DNA of 64,000 nt, from the NCBI RefSeq assembly GCF_021390475.1, contig NZ_JAJUWS010000004.1, positions 62,001 through 126,000 on the forward strand. The letters run 5' to 3'. Source of the stretch: Streptomyces sp. ST2-7A. GTDB lineage: Bacteria; Actinomycetota; Actinomycetes; Streptomycetales; Streptomycetaceae. The notes beneath the pieces are model-generated. The model saw nothing but the letters and a program-made list of their open reading frames with translations, had not been told where the DNA came from and did no database searches. The translations under genes were made by a program, and so were the position numbers. Below, piece by piece: positions 44,530 to 53,216 of the stretch; within the stretch, counting starts at the first letter, position 1; each line of letters starts with the position of its first letter.

Positions 44530-45981
44530 GTGACCAAGGGACCCAACGCCCGGCTTGCCGACCTGTTCGGTCTGGCCGGCTGGTCGAAGGGCGAACTCGC
44601 CCGACTCGTGAACCGCCGTGCCGCGGCCCGTGGCCACGCGCAACTGGCCACGGACACCTCGCGGGTGCGCCGTTGGATCGAGTTGGGGGAGATTCCCCGC
44701 GACCCGGTACCGGACGTGTTGGCGTTCCTGTTCACCGAGCGACTCGGTCGTGTCGTGACCATCGAGGATCTCGGGTTGCGCCGGAGGGAGGAGACGGGGA
44801 AGCGCAGGGCCGTGGACGGCCTGCCCTGGAATTCCCGACGGACGGCCGCGGTCCTCACCGAATTCACGGGAATGGACCTCATGCTCAACCGACGCGGCAT
44901 GGTGGGCGCGGGCGCCGCGCTCGCCGCGGGATCAGCACTCAGCGACGCCCTGCACGGCTGGTTGCGGGCCGCCCCCGCCACCGACCCCGACATCGTCGAT
45001 CCGACCGATCTCGACCGTTACGAGGCCACTCCGGTCGGCTCCGACGAGATCGAGGCCCTCGAACGTTCCGTGGAGATCTTCCGCCGTTGGGACGCCTCCC
45101 GCGGCGGGGGGTTGCAGCGCAAGGCCGTGGTGGGCCAACTCAACGAGGTGGGCGGGATGCTGGCCTACCGGCACCCCGACCACCTGCAGCGCAGGCTGTG
45201 GGGGGTGGCCGCCAACCTCTCCGTCCTCGCCGGATGGATGTCCCACGACGTGGGCCTGGAACCCACGGCGCAGAAGTACTTCGTGATCGCCGCGCACGCC
45301 GCCCGGGAGAGCGGGAACGCGCCCCGGGCGAGCGAGGCGCTCTCCCGGGCGGCCCGTCAGATGGTCCATCTGAAACGGCCCGACGACGCCCTGGACCTGA
45401 TGCGGCTGGCCTCCTCGGGGGCGGGGGAGCGGGCGCTGCCCCGCACCCGGGCGATGTTCCGCACCATCGAGGCATGGGCACAGGCGTCCAAGGGGGAGGG
45501 GCAGGCGATGCGCCGTTCGCTCGGCGAGGCGGAGGATCTGTTCGTATCCGACCGCGGTGACGGCCCACCGCCGAGTTGGATGCAGATGTTCGACGAGGCG
45601 GATCTGCACGGTATGCAGGCGCTGGCCCACCGCACCCTGGCCGAACACGACCCGGGAGCCGCCGCCACGGCCGAGCACCACGCCAAACTCGCCCTGCGAC
45701 TGCGGGGCGGGGGACGGGAGCGCTCCACGCTGCTGGACCACATCTCGCTGGCGTCGGCGTGCTTCCTGGGCGACGATCCCGACCAGGCGGACCGCCACGC
45801 CCGACTGGCGCTGGCCACGATGAACTCCACCTCCTCGCACCGGACCTGGGACCGGCTGCGTGAGATGTACCGGCTCTCGGCCGTCTACGGCGGCCAACCG
45901 CGCATCGACGACCTGCGCTCGGAGATCGAGGCGGCGCTGCCCACGGCTCCGCGACCGGCCCGCGACCCCGCGGGGGTCTGA
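44530..45981 (+). CDS. nsdA: NsdA-type TPR regulator of differentiation and antibiotic production
   Basis: A protein of 483 residues recognised as NsdA, reported in S. coelicolor as a negative regulator of aerial growth and antibiotic synthesis. Diagnostic segments: LADLFGLAGWSKGELARLVNR (start, helix-turn-helix-like), DTSRVRRWIELGEIPRDPVP, AVLTEFTGMDLMLNRRGMVG, GGGLQRKAVVGQLNEVGG, MLAYRHPDHLQRRLWGVAAN, and TPR-like helices through the C-terminal half (PPPSWMQMFDEADLHGMQAL). GTG 44530 chosen because GGGGG precedes it by 6 nt and the ATG at 44497 sits in the -10 box. Its last 97 bases overlap the end of the opposite PP2C-like gene. Confidence 0.9.
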   Translation: MTKGPNARLADLFGLAGWSKGELARLVNRRAAARGHAQLATDTSRVRRWIELGEIPRDPVPDVLAFLFTERLGRVVTIEDLGLRRREETGKRRAVDGLPWNSRRTAAVLTEFTGMDLMLNRRGMVGAGAALAAGSALSDALHGWLRAAPATDPDIVDPTDLDRYEATPVGSDEIEALERSVEIFRRWDASRGGGLQRKAVVGQLNEVGGMLAYRHPDHLQRRLWGVAANLSVLAGWMSHDVGLEPTAQKYFVIAAHAARESGNAPRASEALSRAARQMVHLKRPDDALDLMRLASSGAGERALPRTRAMFRTIEAWAQASKGEGQAMRRSLGEAEDLFVSDRGDGPPPSWMQMFDEADLHGMQALAHRTLAEHDPGAAATAEHHAKLALRLRGGGRERSTLLDHISLASACFLGDDPDQADRHARLALATMNSTSSHRTWDRLREMYRLSAVYGGQPRIDDLRSEIEAALPTAPRPARDPAGV

Positions 45982-47621
45982 CCCCGGCACCGGTCCGTGC
46001 GGCCGTCCGTCGGCCGCGCGCGCCGGCCCGGGGCCGGACGGGCCCCGCCCGGCCTCCCCTCCGGGTCGCCCCGTTCACCACCCGGCGGGCCCCGATGGAT
46101 GGGGGAGCCCGGGGGTCCCGTCCCCTCCACCCCCCGTCCCCCGCCCCCATCCGTCGGACGGATCACCAACAGGCAGGCATCCCCCGGGAGTTCCACCGGA
46201 TCGGCGGCGGACACCACCAGGTCGGCGACTTCCCCGGCGTCGGACGCGGCGGGAATCGCGGCGGCCAGGGCGCGCAGGCGCGGGTGCGGTCCGGTGCCCC
46301 CCGTCACCGAGCGGGTGACGGGGAACAGCCGCCCGGTGTACAGGAGCAGGGTGTCCCCCGGCACCAGCCGATCGACGCGCTCCCGGTGGAACCGATCGTC
46401 CCCCGTCCCCAACGGCTCCCCGGGAGGTCGGGGGAGCACCCTGCCCCCCTCGCCCCGGAAGACCAGCGGAGCGGGGTGCCCGGCACCGGCCCACCTCAGC
46501 AGGTCCTCCCCCGGGCGGTAACGGCAGCACAGGGCGGCCATCGGCACCGGACGCCCTCCGCTTCCCACCACCTCCGCGAGGTGATCCAGAACCCGTCCCG
46601 GCGCCGCGCCGGTCAGGGCGACGCCGCGCATCGCCCCCACCAGCAGGGCCGACACCCCGGCCCGCGCGGCGGGATCGACTCCGATGCCCGGGCCGGCGTC
46701 CCCCGTGCCCAGGGCCACGCTCCCGTCCGAGAGGCGGAGGAAGTCGTACCACGCGCCCCCCGCCGGCGCCCCCGAGGGACCGGGCAGATACCGTGCGGCG
46801 ATGTCCGGCCCGTCGCCCTCCCCCGTCCCCACCGCCGGTCCGGCGGGGACCGGCCAGGGGGGAGGAGCGGTCCACGACCGTCTCCGTTCCGCCGGCCGAC
46901 GGAACCGTTCGGTCGTCCCCGCGCCCGGTCCTTCCCCGGCGGAACCGTCCGCGCCCGCCGCGGGGGCGGTCTCCCTCGCCATCGCCCATATCGCGGTGGT
47001 GTTGCCGTGCTCGTCCATCACCGGCTCGGCGGTGAACCGCACCGGGACATCCGGTCCGTCGCCGGGATCGGTCACCCGGAACCCGCACTCCACCCGTCGG
47101 CCGTCCACCAGGCACCGGGTCAGCGCGCCGGTGAACAACGGTCTGTCCTCCACCCGGAGCAGGGCGGGCAAGCGGTCCGGCGTCAGCGGCCCCTCCGAGG
47201 GGGGCCGGCGCAGAACGGCGAAGAACCCGGGGCTCCAGGTCACCCGGTCGGTCACCAGGTTCCACTCCGCCGTGCCCACCCGTTCGCCGCGCCTCCCGGC
47301 TCCCGTCCCGGGAGACGCGGTGCGCACGTCACATCCGGTGTGCCCGGGAGCGGGCGGCCCGACCTCCCGTCCCACGGGCCCCACCCCCGGCACCCGTCCC
47401 CGGTCCAACCGTTCCAGCAGTACGACCAACTCCTCGGCGCGCCGTGCCGCTGGTCCCCACCCCGGCCTCGGATCGCCCCCCTCGTTCCCGGAGTCCGGTT
47501 TTCCCCGGCGGGCGACGGCGATACCCTCTCGGAGTCCTCGCGCCCGCGCGATGAGGTCCCGGAGCCGATTCCCGTCCGGGGAGTCGCTCGCCGAGTGTTC
47601 CGGATGCTGGGAGGAGAGCAT
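45885..47621 (-). CDS. PAS-PP2C (SpoIIE-like) protein with altered metal site
   Basis: The 578-residue protein has a PAS domain (about 115-215, GTAEWNLVTDRVTWSPGFFAV) and a PP2C/SpoIIE phosphatase fold (about 270-485). The metal motif GGDWYD reads GGAWYD (288-293), and YTDGL reads YTGRL (428-432), so two ligand aspartates are gone; GDAGPG keeps one. It is probably a pseudophosphatase that binds a partner such as an anti-anti-sigma factor. A Pro/Arg-rich tail of 90 residues follows. The gene ends inside nsdA on the other strand. The ATG 47621 start has a poor ribosome site and is uncertain. Confidence 0.78.
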   Translation of the reverse strand: MLSSQHPEHSASDSPDGNRLRDLIARARGLREGIAVARRGKPDSGNEGGDPRPGWGPAARRAEELVVLLERLDRGRVPGVGPVGREVGPPAPGHTGCDVRTASPGTGAGRRGERVGTAEWNLVTDRVTWSPGFFAVLRRPPSEGPLTPDRLPALLRVEDRPLFTGALTRCLVDGRRVECGFRVTDPGDGPDVPVRFTAEPVMDEHGNTTAIWAMARETAPAAGADGSAGEGPGAGTTERFRRPAERRRSWTAPPPWPVPAGPAVGTGEGDGPDIAARYLPGPSGAPAGGAWYDFLRLSDGSVALGTGDAGPGIGVDPAARAGVSALLVGAMRGVALTGAAPGRVLDHLAEVVGSGGRPVPMAALCCRYRPGEDLLRWAGAGHPAPLVFRGEGGRVLPRPPGEPLGTGDDRFHRERVDRLVPGDTLLLYTGRLFPVTRSVTGGTGPHPRLRALAAAIPAASDAGEVADLVVSAADPVELPGDACLLVIRPTDGGGGRGVEGTGPPGSPIHRGPPGGERGDPEGRPGGARPAPGRRARPTDGRTDRCRGQTPAGSRAGRGAVGSAASISERRSSMRGWPP

Positions 47622-47890
47622 TCCTGAGCCCCGATGCGGTACGGGCCGGTGCGCTGCCACCGGCGGGGACGGCACGAACGGTCTCCGACTCTGGCACAGC
47701 TTTCCCGAGCCCGTAAGGGATTCGTGGCCGGCCGGGCCGCTCCGTCCGCCGTCGCCCCGTCCGTCTCCGGGTCGGTGTGCCGGCCCCCTCCCGTTCCACA
47801 ACCCGCTCCCGGAGCTCCCCCCTCGTCCCCGGCGCGCGGACCGGGGGAAATCCCGTTGCCAGCCGCTTCCCCTCCCCGGATGCTGAACTC

Positions 47891-49399
47891 ATGCACGCAG
47901 GTCCGTTCGAAACAGACATAGCGCCCAGCGGCTCGCTGCTCGGGCTGCTCCGGCGCGGCCGGGGGGACGGTGCGCTGCACGCCCTCGCGGCGCCGCGCAC
48001 CGAGGCCGTGGAGGCCCTCGATCACTGTGTGCGGTGGGACCCCCGTCGGGACTGGCGGGTCGAGCACCGATCCCTGTACTACGCGCGTCTGTACATCGAG
48101 CTCTCGGCCGACCTCGACGCGGTCGAGGACCATCTGGCCGCCCACGAGGAGCTCCCGATCCACACCGGCTCCCGGGGGGTGTCGGGGGAGGGTGGCGAGG
48201 AACGGGTCGGTCTGGCGATCGCGGTCCTCGGTCACCTGGCCCGCTACGGGGACCGGCGGGCTCCGATCCTGTTGCGCCGGCACATCCGGGCCGGGGCCGG
48301 CCGGCTGTGGGCCCTGGACGAACTGGCCGGGTGCGAGGACGACGAAACGCTGCGCGCCCTCGGCCCCGTGGTCCTCGCCGGTTTCCCCGACGACCGGGAG
48401 GGGGCGGTCTCCCTCGGCGTCGCGATGCGCGATGCCTGGGAGCCCCGTCCCTGGCGGCTGTGGGAGGAGGATCCGGCACGTCCTGCCCAGGGAGCCCGGT
48501 TGCGGGAGGCCCGGCGAGCGGCGGACTTCGACCGCTGGCGGCGCCAACTGCGCCCCGACACCCCCCGACCGGACTGGAGCGTGGACTCCGTCCTCGCCCG
48601 GGCGAACCGGGACCGGGAGGAGAACCCCGACGACTTCCGTCCCGACGCCGCCGCCCGCTGCCTCGCGGTGGTGGCCGGCCCCGACGACCGGCCGCTGCTG
48701 CGCTCCGTCGCCCGTGCCGGTGCCCCGGGCGAACGGATCACCGCCCTGCGCTACCTCGCCGAGCGCGGCGACCCGGCCGCCCCCGGACTGCTCCGGGACG
48801 CCACGGCCCCGGGTTCCCACGAGGACGTGGCGCGGGCCGCCCTCCTCGCCCTCACCCGGATGCGGGGGGACGACGCCCTGGCCCTGGCCCGTGCCCTGTG
48901 CGGGGAGGAAGGGGGGCTCCCCGGCGCGTCCGACCCGACCCCGGCCCCGACCGGCGTCGCCGCCGGCGTCCTGCTCGCCCGCCACGGCTCGGCCGCCGAC
49001 GGGCCCACGGTGCTGGAGTCCCTGCGCACGGCCGTGCGGTGGACGGGGGACCCCCTGATCGAACAGCTGCTGCCCGACCTGGTCGACGGGGTGGGGCGAC
49101 TGGGCCCGGACGGTGCCGCACCCCTGCTGCGACACCTCTACCGCGAGACGCTCTCCTCCCTGCTGCGGGGCCGCACCGCCCCCGCCCTCGCGGCCACCGA
49201 TCCCTCGTTCCCCGCCGGGTTCGCCGTCGAGTGCCTGTGGGACTGCGAGCAGGACACCCGGGAGACCGCCGCCCGCTTCGCGACCACCGGGGACGCCCGG
49301 GTGGTGGAACGGTTGCGCCGCCTGGCCGCCGATCCGGCGGAGTGGGACGAGGTCCAGAGCGCGGTGCGCGGGCGACTGGACGGCACCCCGGGACGCTGA
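47891..49399 (+). CDS. HEAT-repeat protein
   Basis: A soluble protein of 502 residues made of paired helices: HALAAPRTEAVEALDHCVRW at the start, LVGLAI-like pairs, and LRSVARAGAPGERITALRYL followed by GDPAAPGLLRDA and EDVARAALLALTRMRGDDAL, as in HEAT/PBS-lyase-type repeats. These are protein-binding scaffolds; there is no catalytic motif. It lies 265 nt upstream of the glycosyltransferase operon on the same strand and may be part of it. The ATG 47891 is preceded by a weak site. Confidence 0.8.
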   Translation: MHAGPFETDIAPSGSLLGLLRRGRGDGALHALAAPRTEAVEALDHCVRWDPRRDWRVEHRSLYYARLYIELSADLDAVEDHLAAHEELPIHTGSRGVSGEGGEERVGLAIAVLGHLARYGDRRAPILLRRHIRAGAGRLWALDELAGCEDDETLRALGPVVLAGFPDDREGAVSLGVAMRDAWEPRPWRLWEEDPARPAQGARLREARRAADFDRWRRQLRPDTPRPDWSVDSVLARANRDREENPDDFRPDAAARCLAVVAGPDDRPLLRSVARAGAPGERITALRYLAERGDPAAPGLLRDATAPGSHEDVARAALLALTRMRGDDALALARALCGEEGGLPGASDPTPAPTGVAAGVLLARHGSAADGPTVLESLRTAVRWTGDPLIEQLLPDLVDGVGRLGPDGAAPLLRHLYRETLSSLLRGRTAPALAATDPSFPAGFAVECLWDCEQDTRETAARFATTGDARVVERLRRLAADPAEWDEVQSAVRGRLDGTPGR

Positions 49400-49663
49400 G
49401 CCCCGAGGGTCCTCCCCGTACCCCGGGGCCACCGGGGTCCGGTGTCGGGCAACGGACGGGGCCGGGATCCCGCCGGCGCCCGGCGTTCACCCACCGCCCG
49501 GCGGCGGGAGCGCGACACCCGGACGCCCCCTGTTCCTCCCGGGTCCCGGGCGCACGCCCCCGTACCGGTGGGGCGCCCGGGTGTGTCAAGCGCTCATGGG
49601 ACGTTTCCCGGGCCGACACGCCGACGTGGGCGAAAAAACGTCCGAGCGGGCGAGAACCACACC

Positions 49664-50788
49664 ATGCGCGTCGTCATCGTGACCGAGTCCTACCCCCCGG
49701 ACGTCAACGGGGTGGCCCACTGCGCACTGCAGACCGCACGCCACCTCGCGCGGAGCGGCCACCACCCCCTGGTGATCGCACCCGCCCCGGCTCCCGGTGT
49801 GCGGGTGCCCACCGACGGACCCGCCCCCGTGGTCTCCATCCCCTCCCTCCCGCTTCCCGGCTACCCCCAGGTGAGGGTGGCGCTCCCCAGCCGCCGGCTC
49901 GCCCGTGCGGTGGCCGACCACCGACCCGACATCGTCCACCTGGCCAGTCCCTTCGTCCTGGGCCCGCGCGGTCTGGCCGCCGCGGCCCGGGTGGGCGCCC
50001 CGGTCGTCTCGGTCTACCAGACCGACCTCGCCGGGTACGCCCGCACCTATCTCGGCGCCGGGGAGGCCGCGGCCTGGCGTCGCATCCACGCCGTCCACAC
50101 CGCATCCGACATCACCCTCGCCCCCTCCACCTCCTCCCTCCGCGACCTCGAGGAGCACGGTGTGCCCCGGGTCCGGCTGTGGCCCAGGGGCGTGGACACC
50201 GCACGCTTCGACCCCGCCCACCGCGACCCCGACCTGCGCCGCTCACTGACCCCCGACGGCGAACTGCTGATCGGGTACATCGGTCGGCTCGCGCCCGAGA
50301 AGCACGTCGAATTGCTGGGCCCCGCCGCGGCCCTGCCCGGCGTCCGCACGGTGGTCGTCGGCGACGGCCCCAGTGCCCCCGCCCTGCGCGCGGCCCTGCC
50401 CGGGGCGCATTTCACCGGCCGGCTCACCGGCCACGACCTGGCACGGTTGCACGCCTCCTTGGACGTCTTCGTGCACACCGGTCCCTTCGAGACCTTCTGC
50501 CAGACGGTGCAGGAGGCCCAGGCGTCCGGAGTCGCGGTGATCGCCCCCGCCGCGGGCGGCCCCCTGGACCTGGTGGACCACGACCGCACCGGGCTGCTCG
50601 TCCCACCCGGCGACGGCGGGGCGCTGCGGGAGGCCGTGGCGGCGCTGCGCGACGATCCGGCGCGGCGGGCCCGGCTGGCCGCTGCCGGCGCGGAGGCCGT
50701 GGCCGGCCGGAGCTGGGAGGCGATCGGCGACCGGTTGCTGGAGCACTACCGGCGGGTGCTCCGGAACCGGACGGCGGTCGCGCGGTGA
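49664..50788 (+). CDS. GT4-family glycosyltransferase (first of pair)
   Basis: The 374-residue GT-B enzyme starts with VVIVTESYPPDVNGVAH, the acceptor-side loop of PimB/MgtA-type mannosyltransferases, and has LIGYIGRLAPEKHVELL, the start of the nucleotide-sugar domain, and TGPFETFCQTVQEAQASGVAVIAP with the E-x7-E signature. Members transfer a sugar from GDP- or UDP-sugar to lipid or polyprenol acceptors at the membrane face. It overlaps the next gene by 4 bases (GTGA), so translation is coupled. Confidence 0.9.
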   Translation: MRVVIVTESYPPDVNGVAHCALQTARHLARSGHHPLVIAPAPAPGVRVPTDGPAPVVSIPSLPLPGYPQVRVALPSRRLARAVADHRPDIVHLASPFVLGPRGLAAAARVGAPVVSVYQTDLAGYARTYLGAGEAAAWRRIHAVHTASDITLAPSTSSLRDLEEHGVPRVRLWPRGVDTARFDPAHRDPDLRRSLTPDGELLIGYIGRLAPEKHVELLGPAAALPGVRTVVVGDGPSAPALRAALPGAHFTGRLTGHDLARLHASLDVFVHTGPFETFCQTVQEAQASGVAVIAPAAGGPLDLVDHDRTGLLVPPGDGGALREAVAALRDDPARRARLAAAGAEAVAGRSWEAIGDRLLEHYRRVLRNRTAVAR

Positions 50789-52110
50789 GCCGCGCCGACC
50801 GCGGCCTGCGGATCGTGCGGCCGGCGAACTTCGTCGCCCCCGCCTCCGGCGGCCTGCGCACCGCGCTGATCGAACTGGGAGCCGGGTACCTCGCCGCCGG
50901 CCACGACCCCGTGCTGGTGGTGCCGGGTACCGGGTTCTCCGACCTCCGCACCCCGGCCGGTCGGGTCATCACCCTGCCCGATAGCCCCCGGATCCCCGGT
51001 ACCGGCGGCTATCGGGCACTGACCGACCGTCCACGACTGGCGGCCCTGCTCGGCCGGTTGGCACCGGACCGGTTGGAGGTGTCCGACCGCACCACCCTGC
51101 GCTGGACGGGGGAGTGGGCCCGCCACCATCGGGTGCGGGCGGTCATGGTCTCGCACGAGAGCGTCGACGGTGTCCTCGCGGCCCGGGGGACCCCGCTCCC
51201 GATGGCACGGGCCGTCGCCGACCGCCTCAACCGGCTCACCGCCCGGGCCTACAGCCGGGTGGTGTGCACCACCCGCCGGGCGGAGGCGGAGTTCGTCCGG
51301 ATCGGGGCGCGCAACGTGGTCCTGGCACCGCTCGGGGTGGATCTGGGGCGCCGCCGGCCGGAGCTGCGGGACCCCGCGCTGCGGGCCCGGTTCGCGACCC
51401 CCGACGAGGTGTTGCTCCTGCTCTGTTCGCGGCTCTCCCCGGAGAAGCACCCGGAACTCGCCCCGGACGCGCTCGCGGACCTGCGGGCGCGCGGGGTGGG
51501 GGCCCGCCTGGTGGTGGCCGGGGACGGCCCGCTGCGCGGCCGGATGGCGGAACGGGTCCGGGCCGACCGACTGCCGGTGGTGTTCGCCGGACACATCGGC
51601 GAGGCCGGCCGACCGGCGGCCCTGCAGGCGTTCGCCGACATCGTCCTGGCCCCCGGTCCGGCCGAGACCTTCGGGCCGGCCGCCATGGAGGCCCTGGCCT
51701 GTGGTACCCCGGTGGTGGCGCACGCCGACTCCGCCGTACCCGCGCTGATGGCGAACGCCGGTGTGGCCGCGACCGGCACGGGAAGGGCCTTCGCGGAGGG
51801 CGTGCTGACCCTTCTTGACCGGCCAGGACCCGACCGTCGGGCCCGGGCCCGACGACGTGCCGAGCGATATCCGCGGGAGGCGGCCGTGCGCGCCTTCCTC
51901 ACCGCCCACGAGGCGGCGGCCGAACGGATCCCCGCCCGCCGGCGTACTACCGTCGGCCCCCCGGAGCTTCCGCCGGCCCCCAGCCTCCCGGGGATCGCCC
52001 CGTGGCTCCCGGGGGCACCGGTCGGCCGGCGTTCCGTGCCGGCCGTTCCCGCCGTCCCGGTCACCGGGATCGCCGGCGCCGCCGATCGGTTCGGGGAGGG
52101 ACTGCCGTGA
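50785..52110 (+). CDS. GT4-family glycosyltransferase (second of pair)
   Basis: The 441-residue GT-B enzyme. IVRPANFVAPASGGLRTALIELG is the glycine-rich acceptor loop, LLLLCSRLSPEKHPELAPDAL the C-domain start and GPAETFGPAAMEALACGTPVVAH the donor E-x7-E motif. A Pro/Val-rich tail of about 60 residues ends the protein. With the first enzyme it may build a disaccharide on a lipid carrier such as a phosphatidylinositol mannoside; the acceptor is inferred. GTG start inside the stop codon of the previous gene; ends by the same 4-base overlap with the SGNH gene. Confidence 0.88.
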   Translation: MSRADRGLRIVRPANFVAPASGGLRTALIELGAGYLAAGHDPVLVVPGTGFSDLRTPAGRVITLPDSPRIPGTGGYRALTDRPRLAALLGRLAPDRLEVSDRTTLRWTGEWARHHRVRAVMVSHESVDGVLAARGTPLPMARAVADRLNRLTARAYSRVVCTTRRAEAEFVRIGARNVVLAPLGVDLGRRRPELRDPALRARFATPDEVLLLLCSRLSPEKHPELAPDALADLRARGVGARLVVAGDGPLRGRMAERVRADRLPVVFAGHIGEAGRPAALQAFADIVLAPGPAETFGPAAMEALACGTPVVAHADSAVPALMANAGVAATGTGRAFAEGVLTLLDRPGPDRRARARRRAERYPREAAVRAFLTAHEAAAERIPARRRTTVGPPELPPAPSLPGIAPWLPGAPVGRRSVPAVPAVPVTGIAGAADRFGEGLP

Positions 52111-53216
52111 ACACGGTCCCGCGGATCGGGGGAGAGCTCCCCTCCGACGAGCTGAGGTACGTCGCGCTGGGCGACTCGCTCACCGAGGGCATCGGCGACC
52201 CGCTGCCCGACGGCACCTGGCGGGGGTGGGCCGCGCTGCTCGCGGACGCCCTCGCCACCCCCCGGCGCCCGGTGCGGTTCGAACGACCTGCCCGCAGCGG
52301 TGCCCGGTGCGCCGATGTCGCCGAGCGCCAACTGCCCCCGGCCCGCCGCTTCCGTCCGCACCTGGCGTCGGTCCTGGTCGGGGGCAACGACACCCTGCGG
52401 ACCTCCTTCGACATCCATCACGTGGCCCGCTCGCTGGACACGGTGGTCGGCGGTCTCGTGGCGGACGGGGCCGTGGTGGTCACCGCCTGCCTTCCCGACC
52501 CCGGCCGGTTGCTGGGCCTGCCGGGCCCCCTCGCCCGCCCGTTGGCCCGCCGGATGCGCTCGCTCAACGAGGTGGTGCACACCGTGGCGGCCCGGCACGG
52601 CGCTCTCCACCTCCACCTCGCCGACCATCCGATGCTGGCGTCCCCCGGATTCCGGAGCGTGGACCGGTTGCACCCGGGAGAACTCGGGCACCGTCTGCTG
52701 GCCCGTGAGGTCCACACCCTGCTGTCGGTCCGGGATCCGTACGGCGGGGCGCCGCCCTCCGTGCGCTGTGACCGGAAACCCCCCGGACGCGTGGCGGCGA
52801 CGCGGTGGATGGCGACCAAGGGCACCCGCTGGGTCCTCGACCGATCACGGGACCTGCTGCCGGGGCTGCTGGGGCTGGCGGTCGAGGAGGCGCGGCACCG
52901 GGTGGCGGGGACCGCCCCGCTGCTGGACCGCGCCGCGGAGCACGCCACCCGGGCGGCGCTGGGCGAGACGGGTCCGGCCGTGCCGACCGGTGCCGTGCGG
53001 GTGGCGGCGGTCGACTCGGCACCCCGTCGGGACATCCCGGGCCGACCGGCACCGACCCCTCGCTCCCCCCTGTCGCCCGGGCCACCGGCGGCCGAGCGGC
53101 CGATCCGGCGGGTCGGTCCCGGCACCGCGCGGCTCTCCCCGGGGGACATCGGGGGAGCCGCGCGCTCCCGGGCCCCGCCGCACCGTGGCCCGACGGCCGG
53201 GGATCGGGCACGATGA
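52107..53216 (+). CDS. SGNH/GDSL-family hydrolase
   Basis: A 369-residue esterase-like protein. Block [17 protein letters not shown] has the nucleophile serine, block III is VGGNDTLR, and block [11 protein letters not shown] gives the Asp-His pair; the glycine of block II is in RSGARCADV. No signal peptide is visible, so it may act on a cytosolic intermediate such as an acylated glycolipid made by the two glycosyltransferases. The C-terminal 110 residues are Pro/Arg-rich. Joined to neighbours by 4-base overlaps. Confidence 0.9.
   Translation: MNTVPRIGGELPSDELRYVALGDSLTEGIGDPLPDGTWRGWAALLADALATPRRPVRFERPARSGARCADVAERQLPPARRFRPHLASVLVGGNDTLRTSFDIHHVARSLDTVVGGLVADGAVVVTACLPDPGRLLGLPGPLARPLARRMRSLNEVVHTVAARHGALHLHLADHPMLASPGFRSVDRLHPGELGHRLLAREVHTLLSVRDPYGGAPPSVRCDRKPPGRVAATRWMATKGTRWVLDRSRDLLPGLLGLAVEEARHRVAGTAPLLDRAAEHATRAALGETGPAVPTGAVRVAAVDSAPRRDIPGRPAPTPRSPLSPGPPAAERPIRRVGPGTARLSPGDIGGAARSRAPPHRGPTAGDRAR

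Noticed and set aside
47692-47706. TGGCAC followed by a T-rich stretch, like a sigma-54 promoter
   Set aside because: Streptomycetes are not known to have sigma-54, and the -12 element does not match well.
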